DNA from: CALMUP01 sp035327305 | GTDB lineage: Bacteria > Verrucomicrobiota > Kiritimatiellia > CAIVKH01 | DNA: 64,000 bases | Assembly: GCA_035327305.1 (NCBI GenBank) | Contig: DAOLDL010000001.1 | Span: 1 to 64,000, forward strand | Reading direction: 5' to 3' | Part shown: piece by piece, positions 56,998 to 64,000 of the stretch | How positions within the stretch are numbered: the first letter of the stretch is position 1 | Layout: each line of letters starts with the position of its first letter | Translations under genes and position numbers: made by a program | The notes under the pieces: model-generated | Databases searched by the model: none | Seen by the model: the letters and a program-made list of their open reading frames with translations, nothing else | Told to the model about the DNA's origin: nothing

Positions 56998-59904
56998 TTA
57001 CAGAACCGGTGTTAAATGAATTCCCGTCAACTGGTCAATTTTATCACGTCCGCCCATGATCACGACCTGTCCGTTTTTGGAGAAGTAATCCACTTTGTCG
57101 GCAAAGCTACGGAAATGTTTTAATTCCGTAGACAAAATTTCCTCCCGGAATTTTTGCCGGTATTCATGCGTGTCGCATGCAAGATGTCGTCCGAGTGAGA
57201 CAAAACCCCGGGCGTCCGGAAGCAGGTAGGTGTCCATATCACCAATCGCCCCGACAATTGCCCTTGCAATTTCTTCATCATTTAATTCGAGCGTTCTCAA
57301 GTATTCCGCGGTTTGGTCATAAATATCCAGTGTTGCGGAACTATTCGGGTCTCGATACGACACCATGGTCAATTGCCCGGAACGATAATCCAGCATGGAA
57401 AATGCGCCATAAGCGCCGCCCTGAACCCGCACCCGATCCCACAGCCAGGCCGTACGCAGGTATCGATTAACCACAAAATCGTGCCCGGTGATGGAAATTC
57501 CCGCCTGTTTCAGACCGGCGCTTTTACCGACGTAATTTACCTGCGACGGTATCAATAGTCCTTCAGGTGCAGACGATTGAAGCGGGCGATTGTTTACCCG
57601 TCCTGGAATAATGGCCTCTGCGAGCGACCCGAGGTAGTCCTGGATGAAATTTTCCGCCGATTTTCGGGATGATGCGGCGGAAGTCAGATTAAGCAATAAA
57701 TTGTTTCTGGCTGTCATCAAGCCATGCAATGTGCGCAACTGCTGAAGCACCGATTTCCAATCGGAATCTATATCCCGGGCCAGTTTGCGAAGGCTGTAGA
57801 GATAGGAGATGCCGCCGAGTTGTTCCTGTATCCAGTCAGAGGAATTATAGCCGGCGCGCAGGCGACTGGCGACAAAACGATGTCCCGACGGAATGATGGA
57901 TGATTCCAGGGCGGATTTTTCCTCGGCAACCAACTGGCGAATGCGTTCACGGTTGTCAAGGCGCGCACCTTGAATCACATCGCGGATAATGGCAAGTAGT
58001 TCGGGTAGACGTTCATCCATGGCTTTCCCGCGAAGAAATGCCCACGCCTGCGGAGTGCCGTCATTTACGCGAGTCGTGGTATAGAGTTCCTGATCAATTC
58101 CGCCGGTTACGCGGCCGATACGCTGGGTTAACGCGACAAAATCTTCATCTCCGGCTCCGGTTTCCAATAGTGCCTTGGACCATGGACCAACCAGGCTGAT
58201 TAATTCATTCGGTATGGAAGAAAGATCAAATCCGACATCAAGATAGGAAATGCCCTGCGTAAGAATATCATGGAAAACCAGAGGAATGCCGGCAACAGAG
58301 GTAATATCAATCGGGATGGTTTTGTTTTCGCGTGGCAGATCACGAATCGTCAGACCGGGAAGGCAACGCAACGCATCCGGATTGTCCGGAGTCGCCTGCC
58401 GTTTCTTGAGCTCTTGCGTTGACCGGATGACTGCTTCGATTTTAGCGTCATCCCATCCGGACTTTTCCACGGCAAGAATTTGAGTTTCTTCTGAATCCAT
58501 GCGCGCTTTCAGGCCGGGATCCGGCTCCAAAACCACCTTGCTCCGATGAGGGTTTTCGAGTAGCCATTTCTTGATCAGATTTTCAAAGAAGGGTTCGCCC
58601 TGCGACAAACGTTTCTTGATGGAGTTAAGTGGTTCCAGAAATCGCAGTCCGTGCAGAGGATCACCGTCATAAAGCCAGGTCTGAAGCGATGACAACATCA
58701 AGGAAAGTCCGCGCGGATAATTTCCCGTGTTCAATTCGCGAAAATTGAATTCCTCGGTATTAATCGAAGCTTCAATGGTTTTGGGATCTATTCCTTCATG
58801 AACAAGAGACTCCAGCGTCTGTTCAATCAATGCAAAAACGGCATCAACATTTCCGGGTTTAATGCCTTTCATGCCGGTTGAATAATACATTTCACGGATG
58901 TGGGATTCTAGTCCGGTTCCGGCGAGGTCTTCTCCCAATCCGGATTCGATCAGCGCTTTGCGTAACGGCGATGCCGGGGTCTCGGTCAGAATATGATCCA
59001 GCAAGTGAAGTCCAAGCCCCTCTTCGGGCGATAAATCTGCCTTCAATCTCCAATTTATGGTGGCGTACAGTAACGCGTCATCACCGCTGTCATCGGTCGG
59101 ATACGGAATTGTGAGACGAGACGGCAGAGCGCTGTCGGGTGATTGGTCGGGGATGGATGACGCCACATCCATCTTGTCGTAACCGAGCAGGTGGTCACCC
59201 ATCAGTTTGAGGCGATGATCAGGATTGTCGTTGCCGTAAAAAAATATCCGGGCATTGGATGGGTGATAGTACTTGCGATGAAACGCCACAAGTTGTTCCC
59301 ATGTGAGATCGGGAATATGTCTGGGGTCGCCGCCGTAATCATGACCGTAGGTGATGTCGGGAAACAGAGAGCGCTGACTGTGAATTTCCAGCAGGTTGTC
59401 GGCGGAAGCGTATACGCCTTTCATTTCATTGAAAACAACACCTTTGTAAACAAGCGGTGCAGACGCGGAATTCAGTTCGTAATGCCAGGCTTCCTGTTCA
59501 AACGTGTGCCGGTCGAGGAGCGGATGCAATACAGCATCCATGTAAACATCGATCAGGTTGTAAAAATCCTGAAGGTTCTGACTTGCCACCGGATAGCAGG
59601 TTTTGTCGGGGTAGGTGAATGCATTCAAAAATGTCTGCAACGATCCCTTGAGTAATTCGACGAAAGGTTCTTTAAGCGGATATTTGCGTGAACCGCATAA
59701 GACCGAGTGTTCCAGGATGTGGGCAACGCCGGTGGAATCTTCCGGCGGCGTTCGAAATGTTATGCCAAAAACTTTGTTCTCGTCATCGCATGCGACGGAA
59801 ACAAGCTCCGCGCCTGTTGCCTGATGCCGATACATCAGAACCTTGAGGTTGTATTCATCCACGAACGTTTCACGAATCAGCTCAAATCCATGTTGTAGGG
59901 ACAT
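56998..59904 (-). CDS. PreP-like M16C zinc metalloprotease
   Basis: Presequence-protease-type enzymes degrade oligopeptides inside a closed chamber. The inverted zinc motif is in DSTGVAHILEHSVLCGSRKYP (HxxEH), with the downstream ligand in VVFNEMKGVYAS, as in PreP. ELLKGSLQTFLNAFTYPDKTCYPVASQNLQDFYNLIDVYMDAVLHP is near diagnostic. The 968-residue length with two homologous halves fits M16C. No signal peptide, so cytoplasmic. ATG 59904, with GGAG 7 nt upstream, is preferred to a codon 13 residues earlier. Likely substrates are signal peptides or other short peptides. Confidence 0.94.
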   Translation of the reverse strand: MSLQHGFELIRETFVDEYNLKVLMYRHQATGAELVSVACDDENKVFGITFRTPPEDSTGVAHILEHSVLCGSRKYPLKEPFVELLKGSLQTFLNAFTYPDKTCYPVASQNLQDFYNLIDVYMDAVLHPLLDRHTFEQEAWHYELNSASAPLVYKGVVFNEMKGVYASADNLLEIHSQRSLFPDITYGHDYGGDPRHIPDLTWEQLVAFHRKYYHPSNARIFFYGNDNPDHRLKLMGDHLLGYDKMDVASSIPDQSPDSALPSRLTIPYPTDDSGDDALLYATINWRLKADLSPEEGLGLHLLDHILTETPASPLRKALIESGLGEDLAGTGLESHIREMYYSTGMKGIKPGNVDAVFALIEQTLESLVHEGIDPKTIEASINTEEFNFRELNTGNYPRGLSLMLSSLQTWLYDGDPLHGLRFLEPLNSIKKRLSQGEPFFENLIKKWLLENPHRSKVVLEPDPGLKARMDSEETQILAVEKSGWDDAKIEAVIRSTQELKKRQATPDNPDALRCLPGLTIRDLPRENKTIPIDITSVAGIPLVFHDILTQGISYLDVGFDLSSIPNELISLVGPWSKALLETGAGDEDFVALTQRIGRVTGGIDQELYTTTRVNDGTPQAWAFLRGKAMDERLPELLAIIRDVIQGARLDNRERIRQLVAEEKSALESSIIPSGHRFVASRLRAGYNSSDWIQEQLGGISYLYSLRKLARDIDSDWKSVLQQLRTLHGLMTARNNLLLNLTSAASSRKSAENFIQDYLGSLAEAIIPGRVNNRPLQSSAPEGLLIPSQVNYVGKSAGLKQAGISITGHDFVVNRYLRTAWLWDRVRVQGGAYGAFSMLDYRSGQLTMVSYRDPNSSATLDIYDQTAEYLRTLELNDEEIARAIVGAIGDMDTYLLPDARGFVSLGRHLACDTHEYRQKFREEILSTELKHFRSFADKVDYFSKNGQVVIMGGRDKIDQLTGIHLTPVL

Positions 59905-60093
59905 ATTTCTCCAGTTCCAGTTTGTAAAACGTTTTTTACGCAATCAAAATGTTTGCCTGACATTAAGCTATCAAACAGGCGGTATCATGTGAATAGCCTG
60001 ACAGTTAATCAAAAATACATCGGGTGTGAAGAGATTTTAACGGGAAGTTCAATATCGCCAATGCACAAATTCCCACGCTTCGGGTATTGTACA

Positions 60094-60122
60094 TTGACGA
60101 ATTCAGGCCGGCACGTTACAAA
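60094..60122 (+). promoter_or_regulatory. Putative promoter of the ExbB/ExbD-like operon
   Basis: TTGACG at 60094-60099 and TACAAA at 60117-60122 are exactly 17 nt apart, with an expected start near 60129. The 292-nt stretch 59905-60196 holds otherwise only a short imperfect inverted repeat (GCCTG/CAGGC, around 59952-59976) and the ribosome-binding site AAGGAA before the ATG at 60197. Confidence 0.45.
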
Positions 60123-60196
60123 TAAACAATAGTGTCGGTTATTCGGGTAAATAAAGATACACCTGACCCACAAGTGTAAAATCAAGGAACATTGAT

Positions 60197-61705
60197 ATGG
60201 CACATGATGAGCATGACAGCGCAGAAGCCGTGGTGGAAGTCACCGAGTTGGAATCCTTAAGAAGCGGTCGCCCAACTACCGATGCAAATGTATTTTTCCA
60301 ATTACTCTTTGGAATTGTCGCCACAACGGCCACCGCTTTCGGGGTTGGTGTATTTAAGAATTCGGAAATTGGCGGCCTGCAGTACTTGTACTCCATCATA
60401 AATGAACGCGGATGGGTGCAATACGGCGAATTGCTCATGTCGTTCATGGTGGTTGCTTTGATGATCCTGAAATCGCGCATTGTGAAGAACCAGTTGCGCG
60501 TTGTTGCTTCCAATCCCATTCCGCTCGATATCGATTTGAGTGACGACGAACAGCTTCATAATCTGCGCGACAGCTTGATCAAGCGTGATGAGTTCAGCTG
60601 GAGCATCATCCTGAACCGCCTCGACCGGGCAATCGCCCTGTGGTTGAGCACAAAGGATGTCGGTCGTGTTTCCGGATGGGCCGGCGCGGAATCCGCGCGC
60701 GATTCGTCGTCATCCGATTCATCCTATTCGCTTTGCCGTGTGCTTATCTGGGCCATTCCGATTCTCGGGTTTATCGGTACGGTTATGGGTCTCGCCGTTG
60801 CCGTGTCGGGCTTCGGTGTACTCGGCGGTTCAGCGGAAATCGGGGCTATCAAGGAAGCCATCGGGCAGGTGACCCTCGGGTTGGGTGTCGCCTTCGACAC
60901 GACATTGCTTGCCTTGTTCCTGACCGTGCTACTTATGTTCCCGCTCTCGTTCATTCAACGAAACGAAGAAAATCTTTTCGTTGAATTGGATAACTACCTC
61001 GACGATATGTTTCTGGCCCGCCTGCCTTCGCCGGAACAGCAACCGATCGTAATTGAGAACCTCGAAGATTCCATCGAAGCCGCCTTCCGTCGGTACATCC
61101 CCGATCCGGATCGTTACGATGAAGTATTCACCCGCGCAATCGAAAAAGCCGGTGAATCCATCCAGGAACGCTTTGATGGATTGACCAAAAATTATGAAGT
61201 GGCGATGAAGGAGGTAACCGCGCAACTGGCAGGCAATTTGAGCAATGTCAGCGAAAACCTCCGTCAATCCATTCTCCGGTCCATGGAAGATCTGCAAAAA
61301 CAGGACGCGGACATGATGACGGCCCGCAAGCAACTGGCCGAGGAGGAGAACAAACAATTTACCGGCATGCTCAACGGTATCAGTCAATCCGCGCAAGGCG
61401 TGGTCGAAAACTATCGGAAATCGGCAAGCGAATTGCTGGCCGCCAGCGACGCGGCCATGTCCAAATCCACGCAGGCCGCTCAACAGTTGGCGGTCAAGAT
61501 GGACGAAGTATCCCAGCTCGCGGCCAGTATCAAGGACCTGCTCAATATCGAAAAAGCCATAGCCAAAAGCATGGAGGGTATTTCCGGGTCCGAGGATTTC
61601 CGCAAGACACTGGATGATCTTCGCAAACATATCAACAGCACCACGGACTTTTGTAATCGCTTGAGCAAACCCCGCGTCATCACGCTACGAGAAGAATCAG
61701 TTTAG
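60197..61705 (+). CDS. MotA/TolQ/ExbB-like channel protein with long helical cytoplasmic tail
   Basis: The 502-residue protein has four hydrophobic helices (about 33-53, 76-93, 181-206, 226-254). The last two match the ExbB/TolQ pore helices: RVLIWAIPILGFIGTVMGLAVAVSGFGVLGG and GQVTLGLGVAFDTTLLALFLTVLLMFPLSF. After residue 255 comes a tail of about 235 residues of mostly heptad-like, Ala/Gln/Glu-rich helix (EVAMKEVTAQLAGNLSNVSENL, KSASELLAASDAAMSKSTQAAQQL). Ordinary TolQ/ExbB (about 230-245 residues) lack such a tail; ZorA of Zorya has a comparable one. It probably forms a pentameric proton- or sodium-driven stator with the two following gene products. Confidence 0.82.
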   Translation: MAHDEHDSAEAVVEVTELESLRSGRPTTDANVFFQLLFGIVATTATAFGVGVFKNSEIGGLQYLYSIINERGWVQYGELLMSFMVVALMILKSRIVKNQLRVVASNPIPLDIDLSDDEQLHNLRDSLIKRDEFSWSIILNRLDRAIALWLSTKDVGRVSGWAGAESARDSSSSDSSYSLCRVLIWAIPILGFIGTVMGLAVAVSGFGVLGGSAEIGAIKEAIGQVTLGLGVAFDTTLLALFLTVLLMFPLSFIQRNEENLFVELDNYLDDMFLARLPSPEQQPIVIENLEDSIEAAFRRYIPDPDRYDEVFTRAIEKAGESIQERFDGLTKNYEVAMKEVTAQLAGNLSNVSENLRQSILRSMEDLQKQDADMMTARKQLAEEENKQFTGMLNGISQSAQGVVENYRKSASELLAASDAAMSKSTQAAQQLAVKMDEVSQLAASIKDLLNIEKAIAKSMEGISGSEDFRKTLDDLRKHINSTTDFCNRLSKPRVITLREESV

Positions 61706-61732
61706 GCGTGGTTTGTCGGGAGGCGTACCGCA

Positions 61733-62233
61733 ATGGGTAAGAAAAACAGAGACTCGACCAAGACGGACTTCTCTTCGTTCATGTGCATCATTCTGATGCT
61801 GACCGGGTGTCTGGTTACCATCATGGTGGCAAATATCATGATTATTTCCGCGAATCCCGACAACATTACCATTACCTCGGTAATCGGGTTGACGGATTTC
61901 GCCGGAGGTAACGTTATCAAGGACGCGAATTATATTGATGTGTACCGGGATCGTCTGGAGATTTATTTCGACAAGGGCGAGAGACGTGAAATTGTGCCGA
62001 TTAGCGATCTCGAAACAAGGGGTAACAAGCTCGAGGAGTTCATATCGCAAGTCTACAGCGTTCGCGATGTGGAATATATCGTAATGTTGGTCAGACCGAA
62101 TTCAGCCGAAATTACCCGTCGTTTACGCAATGCGATTAGAAATCGCGGCATTGATCTTGGCATGGAATTGTTCGGCGCCAACCAGGAAGTCATGTTCAAG
62201 GACGGCATGGTGGCGGAAAAGGCCGGTAGATAG
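61733..62233 (+). CDS. ExbD/TolR-like partner 1, lacking the membrane aspartate
   Basis: A single N-terminal helix at about 17-39 (MCIILMLTGCLVTIMVANIMIIS) is followed by a periplasmic alpha/beta domain: YIDVYRDRLEIYFDKGERREIVPISDL, YIVMLVRPNSAEITRRLRNAIRNRGIDLGMELF, which fits the ExbD/TolR fold. When aligned by eye with the next protein on the Ser-Phe and Gly positions, the place of the essential aspartate holds Cys18; the only nearby acid is Asp12, before the helix. It lies 27 nt after the channel gene. The 166-residue size is normal. Confidence 0.65.
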   Translation: MGKKNRDSTKTDFSSFMCIILMLTGCLVTIMVANIMIISANPDNITITSVIGLTDFAGGNVIKDANYIDVYRDRLEIYFDKGERREIVPISDLETRGNKLEEFISQVYSVRDVEYIVMLVRPNSAEITRRLRNAIRNRGIDLGMELFGANQEVMFKDGMVAEKAGR

Positions 62234-62235
62234 CC

Positions 62236-62844
62236 ATGGCAAAAAAAGGCGAATCATCTGTTTCCCTGGACTCCTTTCTGGACATCTTGACCTGTCTGCA
62301 GGGCGTGCTGATGCTGATCATTATCACGACCGGAATTGACGCCGCTCAAACCAAAATCGTGGTCGCGACTCCAATCGAGTTGGCAGGCAACGAAAAACCC
62401 ATATTCATCGAATGCCGGAACAATCAGTTGTTTCTGGTTCCGCATCTTGAGGCCCGTCAGGCTGTGCAGATGAAGCAGTTGGAAATTTTGCGCAATCGAC
62501 GCGCCGCCGGTCAGGATTCCGTGGCCATGCTTGAAGCCGTGGGTCAATCCGATATCGACATCGGTGATTATATAATTGATTTCACCAGGTTCTTGAGCGG
62601 TCAGATTGCCTTGATGCCCAAAACGGAAGCCAGGGGATATGTCATTAATTCCGCGGAGGGTGAAACAGCCAATACGTGGTTTGGCGGAATTCTGCACCGC
62701 ATGGATCCTGAAAATGAACGTATCAATTTCCTTGTGCGCGACGACAGCTTTGAAATATTCAAATTGGCGCGTATCGTTGCATGGACAAAAAATGTCAAAG
62801 TCACGTATTCCCTTATCTCCCGTAATGAGCCGCTGATATTTTAG
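62236..62844 (+). CDS. ExbD/TolR-like partner 2, with the membrane aspartate
   Basis: The start MAKKGESSVSLDSFLDILTCLQGVLMLIII has the ExbD pattern, with Asp16 at the cytoplasmic end of the helix where the proton-carrying aspartate of ExbD/TolR/MotB lies. The periplasmic part (about 35-202) is longer than in ExbD and only partly resembles it (IFIECRNNQLFLVPHLEARQAVQMKQLEILRNRR, YVINSAEG, INFLVRDDSFEIFKLARIVAWTKNVKVTYSLI). No OmpA-type peptidoglycan-binding motif is seen. It starts 2 nt after partner 1, so both are made together. Confidence 0.65.
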   Translation: MAKKGESSVSLDSFLDILTCLQGVLMLIIITTGIDAAQTKIVVATPIELAGNEKPIFIECRNNQLFLVPHLEARQAVQMKQLEILRNRRAAGQDSVAMLEAVGQSDIDIGDYIIDFTRFLSGQIALMPKTEARGYVINSAEGETANTWFGGILHRMDPENERINFLVRDDSFEIFKLARIVAWTKNVKVTYSLISRNEPLIF

Positions 62845-62959
62845 TCATTGAACGCCTTGCCGTTACCCCGTTTAAATCGTTTTTTTTCATAGCCGACACG
62901 GCCATTATGGTTTAATTTTACCCCATGTTCACGGTTTTGACCTGCTTGAGGAGTGAAAA

Positions 62960-63400
62960 ATGACCATAATGGATATTGACGCCATTCAAAAAATACTGCC
63001 GCACCGGTATCCGATGTTGCTGGTAGATCGCATTATAGAATGCGATTACGACTCGCAACGTATTGTCGGTATTAAAAATGTATCGGCCACAGATCCGTTT
63101 CTTCAAGGCCACTTTCCCGGCTTTATGTGCGTGCCTGGTGTGTTGCAATTGGAGGCGATGGCTCAAGTGGGCGGAGTTTTGATGAGCACTATATTCAAGA
63201 TGGAAGGTAAAATTGCCTATTTCCTGTCCATTGACAAGGCCAAGTTCCGGCGGGTGGTGCGGCCGGGCGATGTAATGCGCATTGAAGTGACCTACCAGAA
63301 AGCACGTCTGAAGGTTTCCCGCATGAAGGGCGTCATAACCGTTGATGGGGAATTGGCATCTGAAGCCGAAATGATGTTTACCTACCGGGAAGAATCTTAA
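62960..63400 (+). CDS. fabZ: 3-hydroxyacyl-ACP dehydratase
   Basis: FabZ dehydrates 3-hydroxyacyl-ACP in fatty acid synthesis and shares its substrate pool with LpxA/LpxD. The 146-residue hotdog enzyme has IQKILPHRYPMLLVDRI, GHFPGFMCVPGVLQLEAMAQVGG with catalytic His51 and Glu65, and FLSIDKAKFRRVVRPGD. GAGGAG sits well before the ATG at 62960. It is not fused to LpxC, unlike in several PVC and Bacteroidetes groups. lpxA begins 4 nt after the stop. Confidence 0.97.
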   Translation: MTIMDIDAIQKILPHRYPMLLVDRIIECDYDSQRIVGIKNVSATDPFLQGHFPGFMCVPGVLQLEAMAQVGGVLMSTIFKMEGKIAYFLSIDKAKFRRVVRPGDVMRIEVTYQKARLKVSRMKGVITVDGELASEAEMMFTYREES

Positions 63401-63404
63401 CGTT

Positions 63405-64000
63405 ATGCCGGAAATTCATCCAACCGCATTGGTCGCTTCCGGGGCCAACCTTGCCGATGATGTCGTTGTTGGACCGTATTGCACGGTCGGCGAAGAGGTT
63501 ACAATTGATTCAGGAACACGTTTGGTCAGTCATGTTGTAGTGGACGGCTTCACCTTCATTGGAAAGCAATGCACCATTTACCCTTTTGCCGCCATTGGCT
63601 TGAAAACACAGGATCTGAAATTCAAAGGCGGTCGTCCCGGCGTGAAAATTGGTAGCAACAACACCTTGCGCGAATACGTCACCATTAATGCCGCGACTTA
63701 TGACGGCGATTTTACAACATTGGGCGATCACGGGCATATCATGGCGTATGTGCACATTGCGCATGATTGTCATGTCGGCAATCGTGTTATCATGGCCAAT
63801 GCGGCAACACTCGCCGGCCACATCGTCGTTGAAGATCAATGCATCATTGGCGGCCTGACCGGTGTTCATCAGTTTATCAAGCTGGGGCGGTTGAGTATTA
63901 TTGGCGGATGCTCCAAAGTCGTTAAGGACGTTCCTCCTTTCATGATGGCGGATGGTAATCCTTTAAGTGTTCATACGATCAACAAGCTCGGCCTTGAAAG
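63405..64000 (+). CDS. lpxA: UDP-N-acetylglucosamine acyltransferase, cut by the window end
   Basis: LpxA starts lipid A synthesis by moving a 3-hydroxyacyl chain from ACP to UDP-GlcNAc. From ATG 63405 the frame stays open for 198 codons to the end of the window. Left-handed beta-helix hexapeptides begin at once (IHPTALVASGANLADDVVVGPYCTVG). Diagnostic blocks are IYPFAAIGLKTQDLKFKGG, GSNNTLREYVTIN, HIMAYVHIAHDCHVGNRVIMAN (catalytic His), ATLAGHIVVEDQCIIGGLTGVHQF and VVKDVPPFMMADGNPL. About 60 C-terminal residues are missing. It is directly behind fabZ, a common lipid A gene order. Confidence 0.96.
   Translation, partial: MPEIHPTALVASGANLADDVVVGPYCTVGEEVTIDSGTRLVSHVVVDGFTFIGKQCTIYPFAAIGLKTQDLKFKGGRPGVKIGSNNTLREYVTINAATYDGDFTTLGDHGHIMAYVHIAHDCHVGNRVIMANAATLAGHIVVEDQCIIGGLTGVHQFIKLGRLSIIGGCSKVVKDVPPFMMADGNPLSVHTINKLGLE

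Noticed and set aside
60929..61630. A 233-residue minus-strand frame within the ExbB-like gene
   Set aside because: Antisense to a helical, biased sequence; composition is odd and no motif is seen.
60197..62844. Zorya anti-phage system (ZorAB)
   Set aside because: The tailed channel resembles ZorA, but neither small partner has an OmpA-type peptidoglycan-binding domain, and no ZorC, ZorD or ZorE gene is adjacent.
62845..62959. Terminator after the ExbB/ExbD-like operon, suggested by a run of eight T near 62879
   Set aside because: No stem longer than 4 bp precedes the T-run.
1..64000. CRISPR arrays, insertion sequences, prophage or integrase genes, rRNA operons
   Set aside because: No regularly spaced repeats, transposase, integrase or phage structural motifs, and no rRNA-like sequence were seen on either strand.

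Overview
The window comes from a diderm (Gram-negative type) bacterium. It encodes an LPS start (fabZ-lpxA), an OprO/OprP-type porin, a MipA/OmpV-like barrel, a complete RND efflux system with outer-membrane lipoprotein, and a PpiD/SurA-like periplasmic chaperone. Genes are tightly packed, base composition looks even (near 50% GC by eye), and no rRNA, tRNA, CRISPR, prophage or insertion sequence was seen. The gene set (eboDE, GT-C/YfhO membrane proteins, TrpB2, orphan hisBHA cluster, ExbB/ExbD-like genes without an energised receptor) does not fit a standard proteobacterium. A PVC-group (Verrucomicrobiota/Kiritimatiellota/Lentisphaerota) or Hydrogenedentota-like lineage is my guess, with low confidence. 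A run of exactly 100 N at 50801-50900 marks a scaffold join in a draft or metagenome assembly.

Layout. 1-8.95 kb: the first 20 codons of rpiB, a PpiD-like chaperone, hisB-hisH-hisA, a minus-strand operon gph - flavin reductase - degenerate ApbE-like lipoprotein, and divergently eboD-eboE. 9-15.2 kb: RND adaptor, pump and outer-membrane factor, then a lipoprotein with a cysteine-less thioredoxin fold. 15.3-20.8 kb: glgP-orn-dusB and two envelope proteins of unknown function. 20.8-28.2 kb: HugZ-like protein, psuG, sulfotransferase-cysH, pcnB and an L,D-transpeptidase, Mrp/ApbC with a thioesterase, and OsmC. 28.2-32.1 kb: porin, an exported hydratase-like protein, dimeric dUTPase and an M14-like protein. 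32.2-37.6 kb: SGNH - GT-C glycosyltransferase - YfhO operon, probably surface glycan assembly. 37.6-45.3 kb: DUF2141-MipA fusion, TrpB2, a membrane protein, adenosine deaminase, acs and lplA. 45.3-50.8 kb: methyltransferase, YceI, and an operon of two tandem VanZ-like proteins with a Tat-exported phosphoesterase. 50.9-56.9 kb: ECF sigma/anti-sigma, two small exported proteins, UspA, and trkA-trkH. 57-64 kb: PreP-like M16 protease, a three-gene ExbB/ExbD-like operon, fabZ and the start of lpxA.

Most noteworthy: (1) the ExbB-like channel with a long helical tail plus two unlike ExbD-like partners, only one of which keeps the membrane aspartate; (2) the tandem VanZ-like proteins sharing an unrecognised exported domain, overlapping a Tat phosphoesterase gene; (3) a stripped-down eboDE pair; (4) several proteins that keep a fold but seem to have lost catalytic residues (ApbE-like, thioredoxin-like, M14-like); (5) sigma-70-like promoters whose -10 box ends exactly 6 nt before the ATG (hisB, gph, eboD), suggesting leaderless transcripts. 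All assignments come from reading motifs by eye; no database search was possible.
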